A stretch of 64,000 nt of DNA from Undaria pinnatifida. Lineage: Eukaryota > Sar > Phaeophyceae > Laminariales > Alariaceae. The stretch covers positions 1,743,501 through 1,807,500 of the forward strand of contig JABAKD010000028.1 in assembly GCA_012845835.1 (NCBI GenBank), in the 5' to 3' direction. Position 1 is the first letter of the stretch. Each line of letters opens with the position of its first letter. The position numbers and the translations under genes are program-made. Below, piece after piece: positions 1 through 12,000 of this stretch. Below the pieces are notes generated by a model. The model was not told the origin of the DNA. It saw only the letters and a list, made by a program, of their open reading frames with translations, and did not search any database.

Positions 1-816
1 GACAACAGCAGTAGCCGTTCGCCAGTTCTCTGTGCATGATGAATGCCGATGCCGCAGATGCTTGCCACCCTTCACTTTCTCTACGAATACCTCGTATCCA
101 GGACGACCTGCCCTAAATGCAGTCAGTTCTGCTCTGCAAAAACTTCCTGCAGGTTGCCTGCCTGATTTGTTCGATACTCCCCCTTTCGTCTGACCGTTTT
201 TTGTTTTGGAAAAACGCCACTGAAAGCCGCTGCGGCGCCGCGCGACCGACCGCCCCTGCCGGCCTCGAGCCCCCCAAAGGGTTGAGGTTGGGGTTAGGGT
301 TATAGAGTCAAGTCTGGGGTCGGGTTTTCTGGGCTGATGTTGAAGATTAAGATTGCAGTTGACCGCGGACAACCTGCGTGAAGGTTTTTGCAGGGCCGAC
401 TTGCGTTTAGGGCGAGCCATCCGGGATACAGCATTCCAGGTACCCTTGTAAAGCATACAGGTACCAGTACCTGGTACCAGATACGTACAGCATACAGCAC
501 ACAGCAGCACAGCAGCGTGCTGCCTTGTTCTTGTTCTTGCTTTGCCGGCGTGACGGTTACAAAGTATTATCGGTGCGTGATGTATGTATGATAGCATATC
601 GTACCAGGTACATTAGTGGTCCCTCTAAAAAGCCGTCATGTGCCTGGAAATACCGGCACCATATAGCGGCAATCGGCGCTATTCCGCATACTGCCTCTAC
701 TGGTTGTTCCTATCTGTGCTCAAACGATTTTGCAGGCACTATAGCGGGCAACCGCCACTACTCAACCGACGCTATGGAGGAACCACTACTCTGTACATTG
801 CACTTTCTATCCACTA
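1..816. other. Non-coding, nothing recognised
   Basis: No frame here looks like a conserved protein. The stretch holds scattered GGTACC-type palindromes (near 440-480) and a short telomere-like run, GGTTGGGGTTAGGGTT, near 284-301. It may contain the promoter of the CobW gene if the candidate first exon at 817 is right, but I see no convincing TATA or initiator element. Confidence 0.4.
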
Positions 817-951
817 ATGTTCGCCGACACCCACCCAGGTCCTTTGCTCAGTCTGAGCGGCGGAGGGCAGCAGGGCAGACCGGCGGCGTCAAGCAGCCTA
901 GCAGCCACTTCATCGTCGTCGTTGTCTTCGACTGCCGCGGGCACTTCTCAG
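817..951 (+). CDS. Candidate first exon of the CobW gene
   Basis: A true ATG at 817 opens 45 codons rich in Ser, Ala and Gly, ending in CAG|GTGCGC at 951/952, a plausible donor in phase 0. The first certain CobW exon (2957) also starts in phase 0, so the two join in frame; the joined start would give a 631-residue protein. The peptide has no recognisable domain and does not look like a clear signal peptide. The link is inference: the first certain exon has no in-frame ATG, so some upstream exon must exist, and this is the best candidate in the window. A transcript read would settle it. Confidence 0.4.
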
Positions 952-1457
952 GTGCGCTATATTATGTATTCCGTACGTATCATATGTAGCAGAGCATTCC
1001 CCCCCCCCATCCCGTGTACTTTCTTAGCGCCTTTTCTCCTGCTCCCTCCCTTTTCGTAACACAGACGCGCGGTCACATAGCAACCCCCCCCCCCCCCCCC
1101 CCCTTCCCACTACGACACATGCCTTCCTTTTTTCCACGGGAAAGGTGCAGCGTTTCCTTCCCTCGTCAACTCGCGTCAAATCGTGCGTACACATGCTATC
1201 AGGCGAGTTCTGCATGTCAATCACTGCACAAGAAAAAGTCCCTCGAAGTCGCGAAATCTACGTTTTAGTATTCACGAAGTCTACCAATGAACCACCGGGG
1301 ACAATATATACCAGGTATATACCAAATGCACACCAGCTATCCGTACGACTTGGGAGATCAAGCTATCATTTAGTAGAGCTTTGAAACGTGATAAAGTTTG
1401 ACATGTTGGAACCGCTTTGGTATAATCCGTTTCCTCGTTTTCATTAGCGCTTTTCAC

Positions 1458-2268
1458 CGTCATGACCCGACCCGCCTGCCGAATGGTTTTCACAACCTCA
1501 CGGGTCGGGTTGGGTCAAGAGGTTTTGAAGTATCACGGGTCGGGTCAAGAGGTGTTGAGATATCACGGGTCGGGTCGGGTCATGACCCGCGAGATACGGG
1601 TAATGTCATAGGTCGGTCCACTTTGCCCGGAGAGTTTTTTTTTTCCAACCGGCAGATAGGACCCGTAGATTTGACCGGTGGGTCCAACACAATCAAATCT
1701 TACTATTCCCTATCCGAGGGCTTCTGTGGTGCTGCTACTCCTTTTGATCATGTTCCTACCTGGTTCGTTAAAACGTCGCCAAATGTATATATTCATGCCT
1801 AGATCCATCCAAACCCATCACATCCGGGTCACATACCACTGCGGGGCACAAAAACACCTGTTAAATCGTTTTGGGAGCGTCGGCTTGCGGATCGGATCCA
1901 CGGGTCGAATCCCTACGTCGGGAGAAAAAACTCTCTGGTCAAGATGACCCGACCCGCGACATGATTTGCATCTCCCGGGTCATTCGGAGCTTGGCGGGTT
2001 GGGTCGGGTCAGGAGGTGTTCACAGTCTCACGGGTCAGGTCGGGTCGGGTCGTAAAATTGTGTCTCGAGGGTCGGGTCGGGTCGGGTCAGAAGGTTTTGA
2101 AATCTCACGGGTCGGGTCAGAAGGTTCTTGAATTGTCACGGGTCGGGTCGGGTCCGGTCTCGGGTCACTTGACCCCACCCGACTGACCCGACCCGACTCG
2201 ACCCGACCCGACCCGACCCGACCCGACCCGACCCGACCCGACCCGACCCGACCCGACCCGACCCGCGA
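1458..2268. repeat. GGGTC array, copy 1, with inverted end
   Basis: Runs of GGGTCGGGTC are interrupted every 40-50 bases by an AT-richer spacer of the type AAGAGGTTTTGAAATCTCAC. Near 2165 the orientation flips and the array ends in a long GACCC run, so the end can fold back on the body. The same family recurs at 43187-43690 and 46186-46556. It lies in the interval between the candidate and certain first exons of the CobW gene. Confidence 0.85.
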
Positions 2269-2529
2269 AAAGGGCTGGTTTTCAGGACAAACTATTTGGA
2301 GTTTGTGTACAAACATTTGTTCAGCAGTGAAAGGGTTTCAATCGGCGAAGCCCGCCTTCACAAGGGGAATTACCAGCTGAAAATTACAAATCGAAACCCG
2401 CATTTAATTGGCGAACAGCGAAAAAATAGTTTCAAAAGCGAAACCTGCCGGTTAAAAAGCGAACACCGCCTTTCTTAAGTCGAAGCCCGCTTTCAGCATA
2501 AAATGTGTTCTCTGCTACAGCCGTGGTCC

Positions 2530-2956
2530 CTCATTGGTGCGGTACCTCGCCCGATAACATAACCTGTTTTATAGTGGGACCCCGAAATATCCTGAGATAG
2601 CGCAGTACACCTTAAGACGAGGTCGTGAGCCGTGACCAGCGATTATCACCGCACTAAGCTTGGGCCCGCAGTACAAAAGGGTATCGGACTCACGCAGGAA
2701 GGTCCTGATAGGCGATTTTCATCGCGCTATACTGGGGTCCCGCGGTAATGGGTACCGTACTATCGTGGGACCACGACTGCATTGATATTAATACAGGTAC
2801 ATGCTCCCTTTTGTATCCGTCTTTCGCGCCTCGAAGGTTGCGGGTTGACCATACTCAAGTGCCACCCCGCGCTAGAGGGTACCGCACTAGCACAGGACCA
2901 GGATAGCATTTTTACTACTGGATGCTTGCTTCGTTCCCGTGTTTCGTGCCTCGAAG
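2530..2956. repeat. Degenerate direct repeats before CobW exon 2
   Basis: Phrases built on 'ggtaccgcactag...gggacc...cgattatcaccgc' recur at about 2540, 2640, 2750 and 2880, and again near 56370-56460 before the last exon of the other gene. The final repeat carries the splice acceptor of CobW exon 2. The one before it (2800-2850) carries a decayed copy of that acceptor and of the first bases of the exon (CGCGCCTCGAAGGTTGCGGG against CGTGCCTCGAAGGTTGCCGG). Confidence 0.6.
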
Positions 2957-3094
2957 GTTGCCGGGTCGTCAAATGAGCTAGGAGAGGAGGAGGAAGGGGA
3001 TGAGGTTGACCGACGTATTCCGATCACCCTCATCAGCGGTTTCCTTGGGGCTGGCAAGACGTCTCTCTTGCAAAGCCTGCTCAAGAATCGGGAG
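2957..3094 (+). CDS. CobW exon 2 (Walker A)
   Basis: Begins after CCTCGAAG and ends at CGGGAG|GTGGGG, phase 0. It encodes an acidic linker followed by RRIPITLISGFLGAGKTSLL, the beta-strand and P-loop typical of G3E GTPases. The acceptor is inferred from phase and a weak pyrimidine tract, so the 5' edge could be a few codons off. The donor is followed at once by a G run. Confidence 0.8.
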
Positions 3095-6000
3095 GTGGGG
3101 GGGGGGGGCACTATCCGTCGACAATTAGTACGAAGTTGTGCTGTCGCTTTGCTTCGTTTCTATTGGGTTTTTTTTGCTTCATGATTTTCTGCAGAACAGC
3201 AGTCCTCGTGATTTTTGTTCATACCGTGTAGAAGATGGTGACGTTACCTGCATGTCATGTTTGACATCAGTCGTGATGCCTTTTCTGCGCAACTTAACAA
3301 CAGCCAGTGGTCGCATCTATTGTTGCTGCACAACATGTTAAATAACCCGTCTTGATGATTTTTCTGCATAGCGTAGCTGTCATGACATTTTGCTGCTCCC
3401 CTGTTTTGCTGCTTCCCTATGTCGAACAAAACGAACGTGTTAAAAACGACTTTTCAGGGAGTTCGAATCGGCATGGTGGTGAACGATATGGCCGAGGTAA
3501 ACGTTGACGCCAAGCTTGTCCGCGACGACCCGAACTCGCAAGGAACCGGCGCTGACTCCGTCGAGCTCCAGAATGGCTGCATTTGCTGGTGAGTGGTGGG
3601 TGACTCCATCTTCCGCCGTTGATTGAGGGATCTCTTAATTCGTCGATTTTGGCGATTGGTTCATTTTTACGGTCGGTCGATGCGTCTATTGGTGGATTTG
3701 TTGATTGATCAATGGGTCGACTTGGCGATCCGTCGATTTGTCAAGTGGTCTATTGGTTGATTGGTCGATTGGATTGGTCTGTTGGTCTATTGGTCGATTG
3801 GTCGATAACGCATGCTATGGTTGAGGCGCACCTAATTTGTCTGGGGCTCTAAATATGAGGGGCGCTGCGCCTACTGTAGCCCGAAAGCTAACCTTGACAA
3901 AACAAGTTGAAAGTGCAACTCGATGAACAATGCCATGACCTAGGTATACGAGTATAACAAATGATAACGAGCGAATGCGAGTTTCTAATCTTGACGGCCA
4001 CACATTCTGACAGAAATTATGGTATGGCTTCCTCAAACAATCAGTTTGGGTTTTATGTCCCCGGGTTTTGCCCGTCAATGAAAAATAACACGAAACGGTG
4101 TCAACAAGCACCACAGCACGCACAATACCGGCCCAGTGCCGCGGACGTGTCGGCCTGAGTGTGCACACAGCAGTGCCTCTAATGGGCACCTCCCGAACAG
4201 CGTTCTTGGGACTCGCTGCTGTCTACTGATTTCCTTGTGGTGCGCAAGATGTCGACAAACCTACCTCGCGGCAGCCTCGATCCAAACACGGGCAGCAACA
4301 ACTCCGAGACAGCATTGTGCATCGCAAGCACCAGCCGACGCACGGAGGGAGACGGAGCGACTGCGGGGCGCGGCTAGATGGGAAGCCCTAAGCTACGTGT
4401 TCATGGTACGGTGGTGGTCATTGTACGGCGGTTTGCTGTGCTGTGGTGAATGATCGCGCGAAAACGCTTTGTTTTAAAAAAGGAGAGGGTTCTTTATCAC
4501 GCGGTACACATGTAGTATACCTAGCACCTTGTGCATACCAGGTACATGATACTTTCGCGCTGGAACATGCTGGCAGAGCCGCCTTAGCCTCCGACGTTGC
4601 TGTCGCCGCCACAGCTGATGCTGCTGCTGGGCTGGGCTGATGGTGCTGGTGCGGTAAATACATATTAATAGTACATTGTGCTGCTGCTGACGGTACCTGA
4701 TAAATACATGGAGGATTTTCCAGAGGTTGCGCGAGAGCAGCCGAAAGCTCCGATTCAGACCAGGTTTTCAGTGATCTTCGAGAAAACTCGAGCTGAGGTC
4801 CACCTCTCGGCGCGCTGTTTCCTGGGCGTGCCTCACCCTGCTCGTCTCTTCCGACCCTGCCATGATCGGCGTCGGTCGTGCTCGCGTCGTCTCTCTGCTG
4901 GGGGTGCTCTTTTTATTTTTTTTTGTCAAAAATTACCAAATTGTCTATTTTTACGTATAAATACCAAGCATTCTGCCCTGGTGATCATGTAAAACGAAAC
5001 GTGTGGTAAGATACTACAGTAGGTTGCGTCCCTTTTGAGTACGAGGTCAGGGGGTTAAATCCCAGCGGGCCCTTGCTTTGTTTTTTGTAGTCACGTAAAA
5101 CAACGTACACGAGTAGTTTTATGTCCCTTTTTAGTTATGAGTACCGGTATGCTGTCTGGGATTCAATTCCCACCGGAGCGCCTCAGTTTTTTTTTGTGTA
5201 CCGTTTTTTTCATCTCTTCTTTTTTGTTAGTCGCCGCCGTGTGTGATGCACAACAGGGAACCTGGACCTGATACGTTAACATTATACTGCTGTACGCTGC
5301 TGTACGACGTACGAGTATGTGTATATGCCCGTGATGTTTTTTTTTCGTGTAAAACAACGTAGTATGGTTAAAAAGTAGCTTGCGTCCCTTTTGAGTTGTG
5401 AGTACCGGTATGCAGTCTGGGGTTCAATTCCCACCGGACCGCTTCCGTTTTTTTTTGTGTGCCGTTTTTTTCATCTCTTCTTTTTGTTAGGCACCGTGTG
5501 AGGTTCACAACAGAGTACCTGCACCTGATGTGTTAATATTTCACTGCTGTACGCTGCATATGTACGACGTCCGAGATGTGTTTGTATCTGCCCGTGGTGT
5601 ATTTCTGCTGCTGCTGCTTCTCTGTGTTGCTATCTTGCTCTTGCTGCTGCTGCGGTGTGCTGCTGCTGTTCGTCATCGTGTGTGTGCCGGATGACGACAA
5701 TTGTTGCTGTGGTTCATTGCACCTAGCTAACAAAGCCATTTGTACTTTACCGCTTGGCAGTACTGTCGCATGTACAGCCTCGATTTACCTGTGATCCTGA
5801 ACTCATAATACATATCATGCATCTTCGAAAAATACGGGCAGGCGCGGAGCCAAGGCGGGTGGCAGCCCGCCGCGGCGAAGCCCCCCCTGGTATGCTGTAT
5901 ACCTGGTCTATACCACTTTGGGCGGAAGTATTGAAGGATCGTTTTGCATTTGTATTGATATGTTGGCGGTGTTGATATTTATGCCCATAGTGGTACGATA

Positions 6001-9000
6001 TACTTTCGTGTCGGTACATAGCAGCCTCAGGAAGAGCCGCGTACGACGCCGCCGCCAATGCTGCTGCTGTTGTGCTCGCGCTGGTACTGCTGATGATGAT
6101 GCTGATGCTGCTCGTGCTGCGGCTGCTGTGTTGCTGATGTTGCGTACTCTCAAAACCTAAGCGTGTTCACCGCTCTTTTTCGTTCGGGCGTTGACCAGGA
6201 AAAGGGATACGTGTGGTATTTTTACGCTATCTGACGGTAGAGAGGCCTGTCCTGTAACCACGGCCTACACTATGGCGATAAGACAACAACAGCTACGTAC
6301 CGTTTTCCATTCACCAACCCACACAGGTTGACGATAGTTACAAACATCCTGCTGCGCGAGTTGCTAGTGACAGCTACAAAGCTTCCTGCGGAGTTGCCAT
6401 AGTTGAGGGTGATTCAAGCAGTAATAACGTAGTAATCAGTACCTCAGCAGCAGGAGAGCACCAACATAACACAAAGCAGCAAAAGCAGCAGCAGCAACAT
6501 CAACGACAGCAGCAAAACAATTTGCTCACCCGAAACAGAGGAGAGTGGCCGGATAAAGCGTTTACACTCAGAAACGATCTAAAGTATACAAAGGGCTTCG
6601 CCGGCGGCCTGGACGGCCGCCGGTCGAAAACTCACATGACGCCCATAGATGTAGAGAATGAGGGTCAGACTCAGTGTCAAGTGTTGAGCGCGTGCGCGTC
6701 GCGCTCCACTCCGAGAAGTGTGTGATGAACTAATTACGTATGTGTTTTTATTATCGGTCAGTTGAGCAACAAATGGAATGTAGATAGGTACGAAGAGCTT
6801 GACGTCGGCAAACGCACTCCGGGCGCACCCTTATGTATAGGTATACTCGCTCTTCATACAGAACGTCCCCGAAAATAAAAACGAGCGCAAGCGCGCGAGG
6901 AAGACACCACAACTGATAGGCCATACAAGTATATAGCTGACACGTGCATACTATATAACGTGGAACGCATCGCCAGGGCTTCCTGACCTTGCAGGTTGCA
7001 GCAAGCTCGAGAAAAATCAGCACATGGAGCACATAGAAAGCGAGTTGAACCCCTCTCGGAAGTGAACGCATGAAAGGGCATGACCGAAAAAGCATGCTAC
7101 TTTGATGATAGCGTGACTAGCTGGACTGTCTTCGCCCTCTTGCTTTGTTCCAAAACACGTGGGCGCAGGCAGTGCTAGCACGGCACGAAACTGAACCCAG
7201 GGAAGAGGAGAATAGCTGGAAACACAAAAAAGGGCGTATTCACCAATTTTCACTCGCTTTGGTCACTTCATTTTCTAGAACACAAAGGTCGGTAATCGAT
7301 ACCGCCCACATAGTAACTGAACTCGTTGTGCGCGGGGAAGACAGCATAACCGAAGCATAACTACTGTAGTGTAACTACTGTAGCTTTTCTTACTGCACTG
7401 TTGTAAGAGAAACACTAGTTATACTGAGCTATTGCGGAAGGCATCGCTAATAACACAGAAAATTACGTACGCGGTCAGGGGAGCACGAAAAAAAAGAATC
7501 GAACCCCACACTCCCTTTTCGAGAGCCCAGGCCAGGGGGAGGGGTGTACTCTGTTTGTGCATGGCCGTAGTCGTATGACCATAGACTCTCGCATCCCTAC
7601 TATGCAGGGACGGAGCACGTCGGGTTTTCACCAACCAGGCAGACATTGCTTGCACCAAGCGCGAAGCCGTGAGGTGTTCGGCGCGTCGCATGAAGGGTGA
7701 ACTGCATCCTTGCAAGAACCGCTCGTAAGAGGGGTATACTAAAACCAAGTTAAAAACACGCCGCAAAAATGTCATTTTCTCAACTCGTACAGAAATCCCA
7801 ACGCTCCAATTGTTTTGTCATTTTAGACTTTCTGGGAGAGTGGCGTGTGGGATTCCGATCCGCGTGCTCCTCTGACCTGGTACATATTTGCTTTACCTTC
7901 AGTATGCTCCAGAAACGCAACGTGCCCAGCACATATGTAGCTTGTGCGCAGGGAAGGGAGTATAAGCGAAAGCATAGCTAGCTTTTCCTACTGCATTTTC
8001 CTAAGAGAAACACTACTTGAACTGAGCTAAGGCGGAAGCGCATCGCTAGGAATACGGAATTTACGTGTAGCGGTTCTACTTACAATATGCCCCAGAAAAC
8101 GAAATCCAGAAACGTAACCCACATAACGTAACATACCAAGCACACACATAGGCACCGGACAGAAATCCACGCGGGGCAGCGAGCGAATTTGGGAACATAA
8201 ACTCCAACTGTACCTGGTACTTGCTAACTGCACTACCGATGCCGACAGGGTTGATACTAAATGCCGACGAGATAGTGCAATAGCAACTGAGCTCAGTGTA
8301 CCTGAGGAGCAGCTAGAAAGGAAATGATCTTCCACTCTGGCGATGTGTTGTAGTCCGCGTTACCAAGCGAGAATGGCGTCAGCGTGTCATAAAGCAGCAG
8401 TAACGGAAGAAGCAGCGACAGCTACTACTCGTGCTGGTATTGGGTAGCTCAGACGTAGCGTTCGGCTGAACCTACCCATCTGCAGTACATTCAAGCCACC
8501 TTATGCGCGTATCGCCAACAGCAGCAACCCAAACGCAGCAGCGGCAGCAGTAGCAGCAGGCACTACAGCAGTATCACATGTACCGACTCGCGCGACCGCG
8601 GGCCCGGTGGTATCAGCTCCGAGGACTTCCCCTCGTAGGCTCGGGGTGCGATTGTCCCCAATGCAATAGCTCGTTCGCTATCACACGGGGAAGTGACATG
8701 CCATCGGCCATGGACCTTCCCGTTCGTGTCACAAGATCTCAAGAGCTCACAAGAAAAGCTAATAACGACAGTGGAACTCCCTGATAAAAGGCATCCAACC
8801 ATTCTATGCACGATAAAATGCCCAATGACACGACCACAGCGGTACAGGACCCTCCAAAATCCTATCTGGGGCTACCAACTACAAGTTGGCTCAGACCGAG
8901 TGGCTTTGATAAACATAGCTGTCCGTACGTTGGGCAATGGTCAAATCCGTTAAATCGTGGTCGTTTCACCACGACCTAAGATTTACCACGTTTACTGGCC

Positions 9001-12000
9001 GTGAACAAGGATTGTTCAGCAGCCGCGTCATCACCGATGAATCTTCAAGCAAACCACGCACCACGCGTCACACCTCCAATTGCGCATGCAACTTGCCGAA
9101 ACCCAGACCACACTTGGATTGTGTAGTTCAGTACAACAGTCACCCGTAAAACGGAAGCATCAACTCCGGACATGCTCTGTCCACACACAACCTCGGCAAT
9201 GAACCGCCAGCTGTGGCTGCGTCAGGTGCTATCAGCGCCCGGCACAGGAATTCCAAGTCAGAAAAAAACTCGAAATTCAACATTTCGATCAAACCGAAAA
9301 TCAGCAATTCAAAATTCGGGATCCCCCCCAAACCACAATACGATCAAAAACGCAGCCCATAACGCTGTACGAGTCCCCGCTTCTGATCCATCTTTAGCCG
9401 CAGCGCCTTGAGCTCTTTTCGCAGCACGGCCGTCGTGCCATCAAACACGCGCGACACCGGCTCCATGGTGCTCTCCGCCTCCTCCGGCCCCTCCCAGGCC
9501 GCCTTGACGACAAACTCGTCACGACCGAGCGGCAGTCGGGGCACGACTCTGCCGCACTCCACCGCAGGCGATTACGTTCAGGTGGGGGCTTCGCCCGCAC
9601 CACCCTTGCCCCTGAATAAAACTGGACCGCCCCAGGCTTCTTGCGTGCATGTGGGTCACCCGACAACGCCCGACATATACGTCAAGGTGCGTGCAAAAAA
9701 CGACATCTCGCAGCATCTTGGCACATTCCGGCGGGGAGCCATGGTCGACAGCGTTATCGACAGCCGTCTCCAACACGCCCACTCGATCCCGCATTTCCAC
9801 CTCGGAATCCTGGAATATCATGGGTCGTTGAGACGGCGGCGTCAGTGCGACCTCATCGTCCACGTCGCCTGGCGCATCACCGCCCGGCACGAACGCTGTG
9901 ACACCCATCGCCGCTCGCAGCACAGCACCATCGGTGGGCTCGCCCACAGAACGAGCTGTAAGCTTATCTCAGCGCCATCTTGACAGTACAGAGGCCTTGA
10001 GCTGCGCCATGACGTCGATACCGAGTTTCTCTCTCAGCGTCTTCTGCCCGATGATAACCACATCGCCTCCCCCAGGGAGCACGATAAACGGCATTGTAAA
10101 TCGGACTGGTCCCCATGGTGTATCGATCGTTAAGTGGAGTGGACACGATTGCGTCTCAATGTCACACTCATGGCTCAACGACGTCACCACACGCGCATGC
10201 CCAACAAACGCCTGCGTTAACGAGGTTTAAGTCATCCCCGGCTGTCCCCGCAGGGCCTGCACCAGCCCCTCCGACATTGCCGTTATGCTTGAACCAGAAT
10301 CCATGAGCATCTTAACCTCAGCAGCCGCCGAAGCACCGGGAACCGCAAGACGTCCCGCGAGATGCTGCGTCAGGACCTCCACATGCGGTTCGTTCTATAC
10401 CGAATTCACGATCGTCTCACCATATCTGCCAGGCTGCACGACCGCGACACGCGCGGAATAAATGGTGCTGGAACCTCCACGCCACTGCTGTGACGCGGTT
10501 GCCGCCGGCTGCACCGGAACGGTGTGAAGAACTGGCGCTGCATTCTGTGGCCCAGCACTTTGGGAAACGTGGTGCTGCACCGTCTCGGTGAGCCCGTTAT
10601 CCACTGGCGCCATCTTCTCCCGCGGCACGCGAATGTACACGTAGTCTTCGTTATACTGTGTAGACGCTCAGGGCGCAGCAGGTTCGATCTTCGTAACCAC
10701 CGCTCTTGAGGCGGTCTGGTACCCACTAGCTCGAGGAGTGGCAGACGCAGGGGCCATCCCAGTTGTCTTGCTCCGGGTATGCTGAGCAGGACTGTTTGTG
10801 GACCGATGCTGCTGTGTGGGGGTCTGGATCTGGTCATGGGCGCCTTTCCCCGCCTTACCCTGCTGGCTTTGGGGGCAGTCCCACTGCTCACGTCCCTGCT
10901 TGCCACATACGAAACACTCGTTGTTGTCGTACCGACGATTCCGCTCTGCTTTCACACCGGCAGCCTTGGTATTCTCGCGTGAGTCGTGCTCGTCAGCAGC
11001 ACTTCCATGCGGCTTGGTCCCCGCAGCAGCCATCGACCTAGCGTCACGCCGTTTTGCTGTTTGCCGACGTTCAGCATCATTGGCCTCAATTACAGCTTGG
11101 TCCCGTTGCTGCTTGGCAATAATGTTGAACGACGCGTCAGGGTCATGCGTTACGAGATGGAAACGCATCTTTTTTCCACCTTGCAGTGGAACTCGAGTGG
11201 CTCGATTCCCGCCGCTATTACCTCAGCCAGCACCTCGCCATGCTTTAGCGTGTTCTACCGACCGTCGGGCCTCATCACCTCCGTGAGCCCGCTGTCAGCA
11301 ATGTTTTTCCGCAGGGCACGTTTTTGCCTGAACACCTTGCTATCTACCGGCACGCTCGCATCCATCTTCAGCACACGGAATATCTGGCCGCAAAAATCCT
11401 CATCACTCGTCTGCTGCATATCAACGCCAACAAACGTTTTGAGCCCTTGCATTAGCTCCTCCTCGGAGAGGTCGACCCAGGGCTTGCCATCGTAGAACTC
11501 ATCAGCCACCATCATTGAGTCGCCGAATCTACCAGCTCTCGCCTCCTCGCAAGTACCCGGTCTCCTCCATCTTGGTTTGTGCTGCTCGTACTCCGAGTAG
11601 ACAACAAGAAATCCACGCATATCTTCGAAGGTAACAACATCACCACCCAACCTAGGCGGTCTATCTCCCCCGATTGTCACCTTGATTTCCGGCTCCAGCC
11701 GGCCGCCGGCTCGGCCTTCATCTCTCGGGTTGCCCAAGCTTGCAGAATGGACTCTGTCACCGCCCTGCGCTCGTGCGCCTCTTGCTGTAGGGTCTTCCAT
11801 TGCTTTCGGCTGGTGTCCCACACCAGCACGCAAAGCAGTGCTTTCCGGCCTCCGAAAAGCAAATTGGTCACGTTTTGGGCAGTAAGCAGAACTTACCCAG
11901 TTCAATTGAATTGTACCGACTCGCGCGACCGCGGGCCCGGTGGTATCAGCTCCGAGGACTTTCCCTCGTAGGCTCGGAGTGCGTTTGTCGACAATGCAAC

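Noticed and set aside
284-301. Telomere repeat (also 41885-41910)
   Set aside because: Only two or three TTAGGG-like units, imperfect, within unrelated sequence.
10798-11495. Long + strand frames inside the LTR element
   Set aside because: They are the opposite strand of the Gag-like region; the minus strand shows the knuckle and Gag features.
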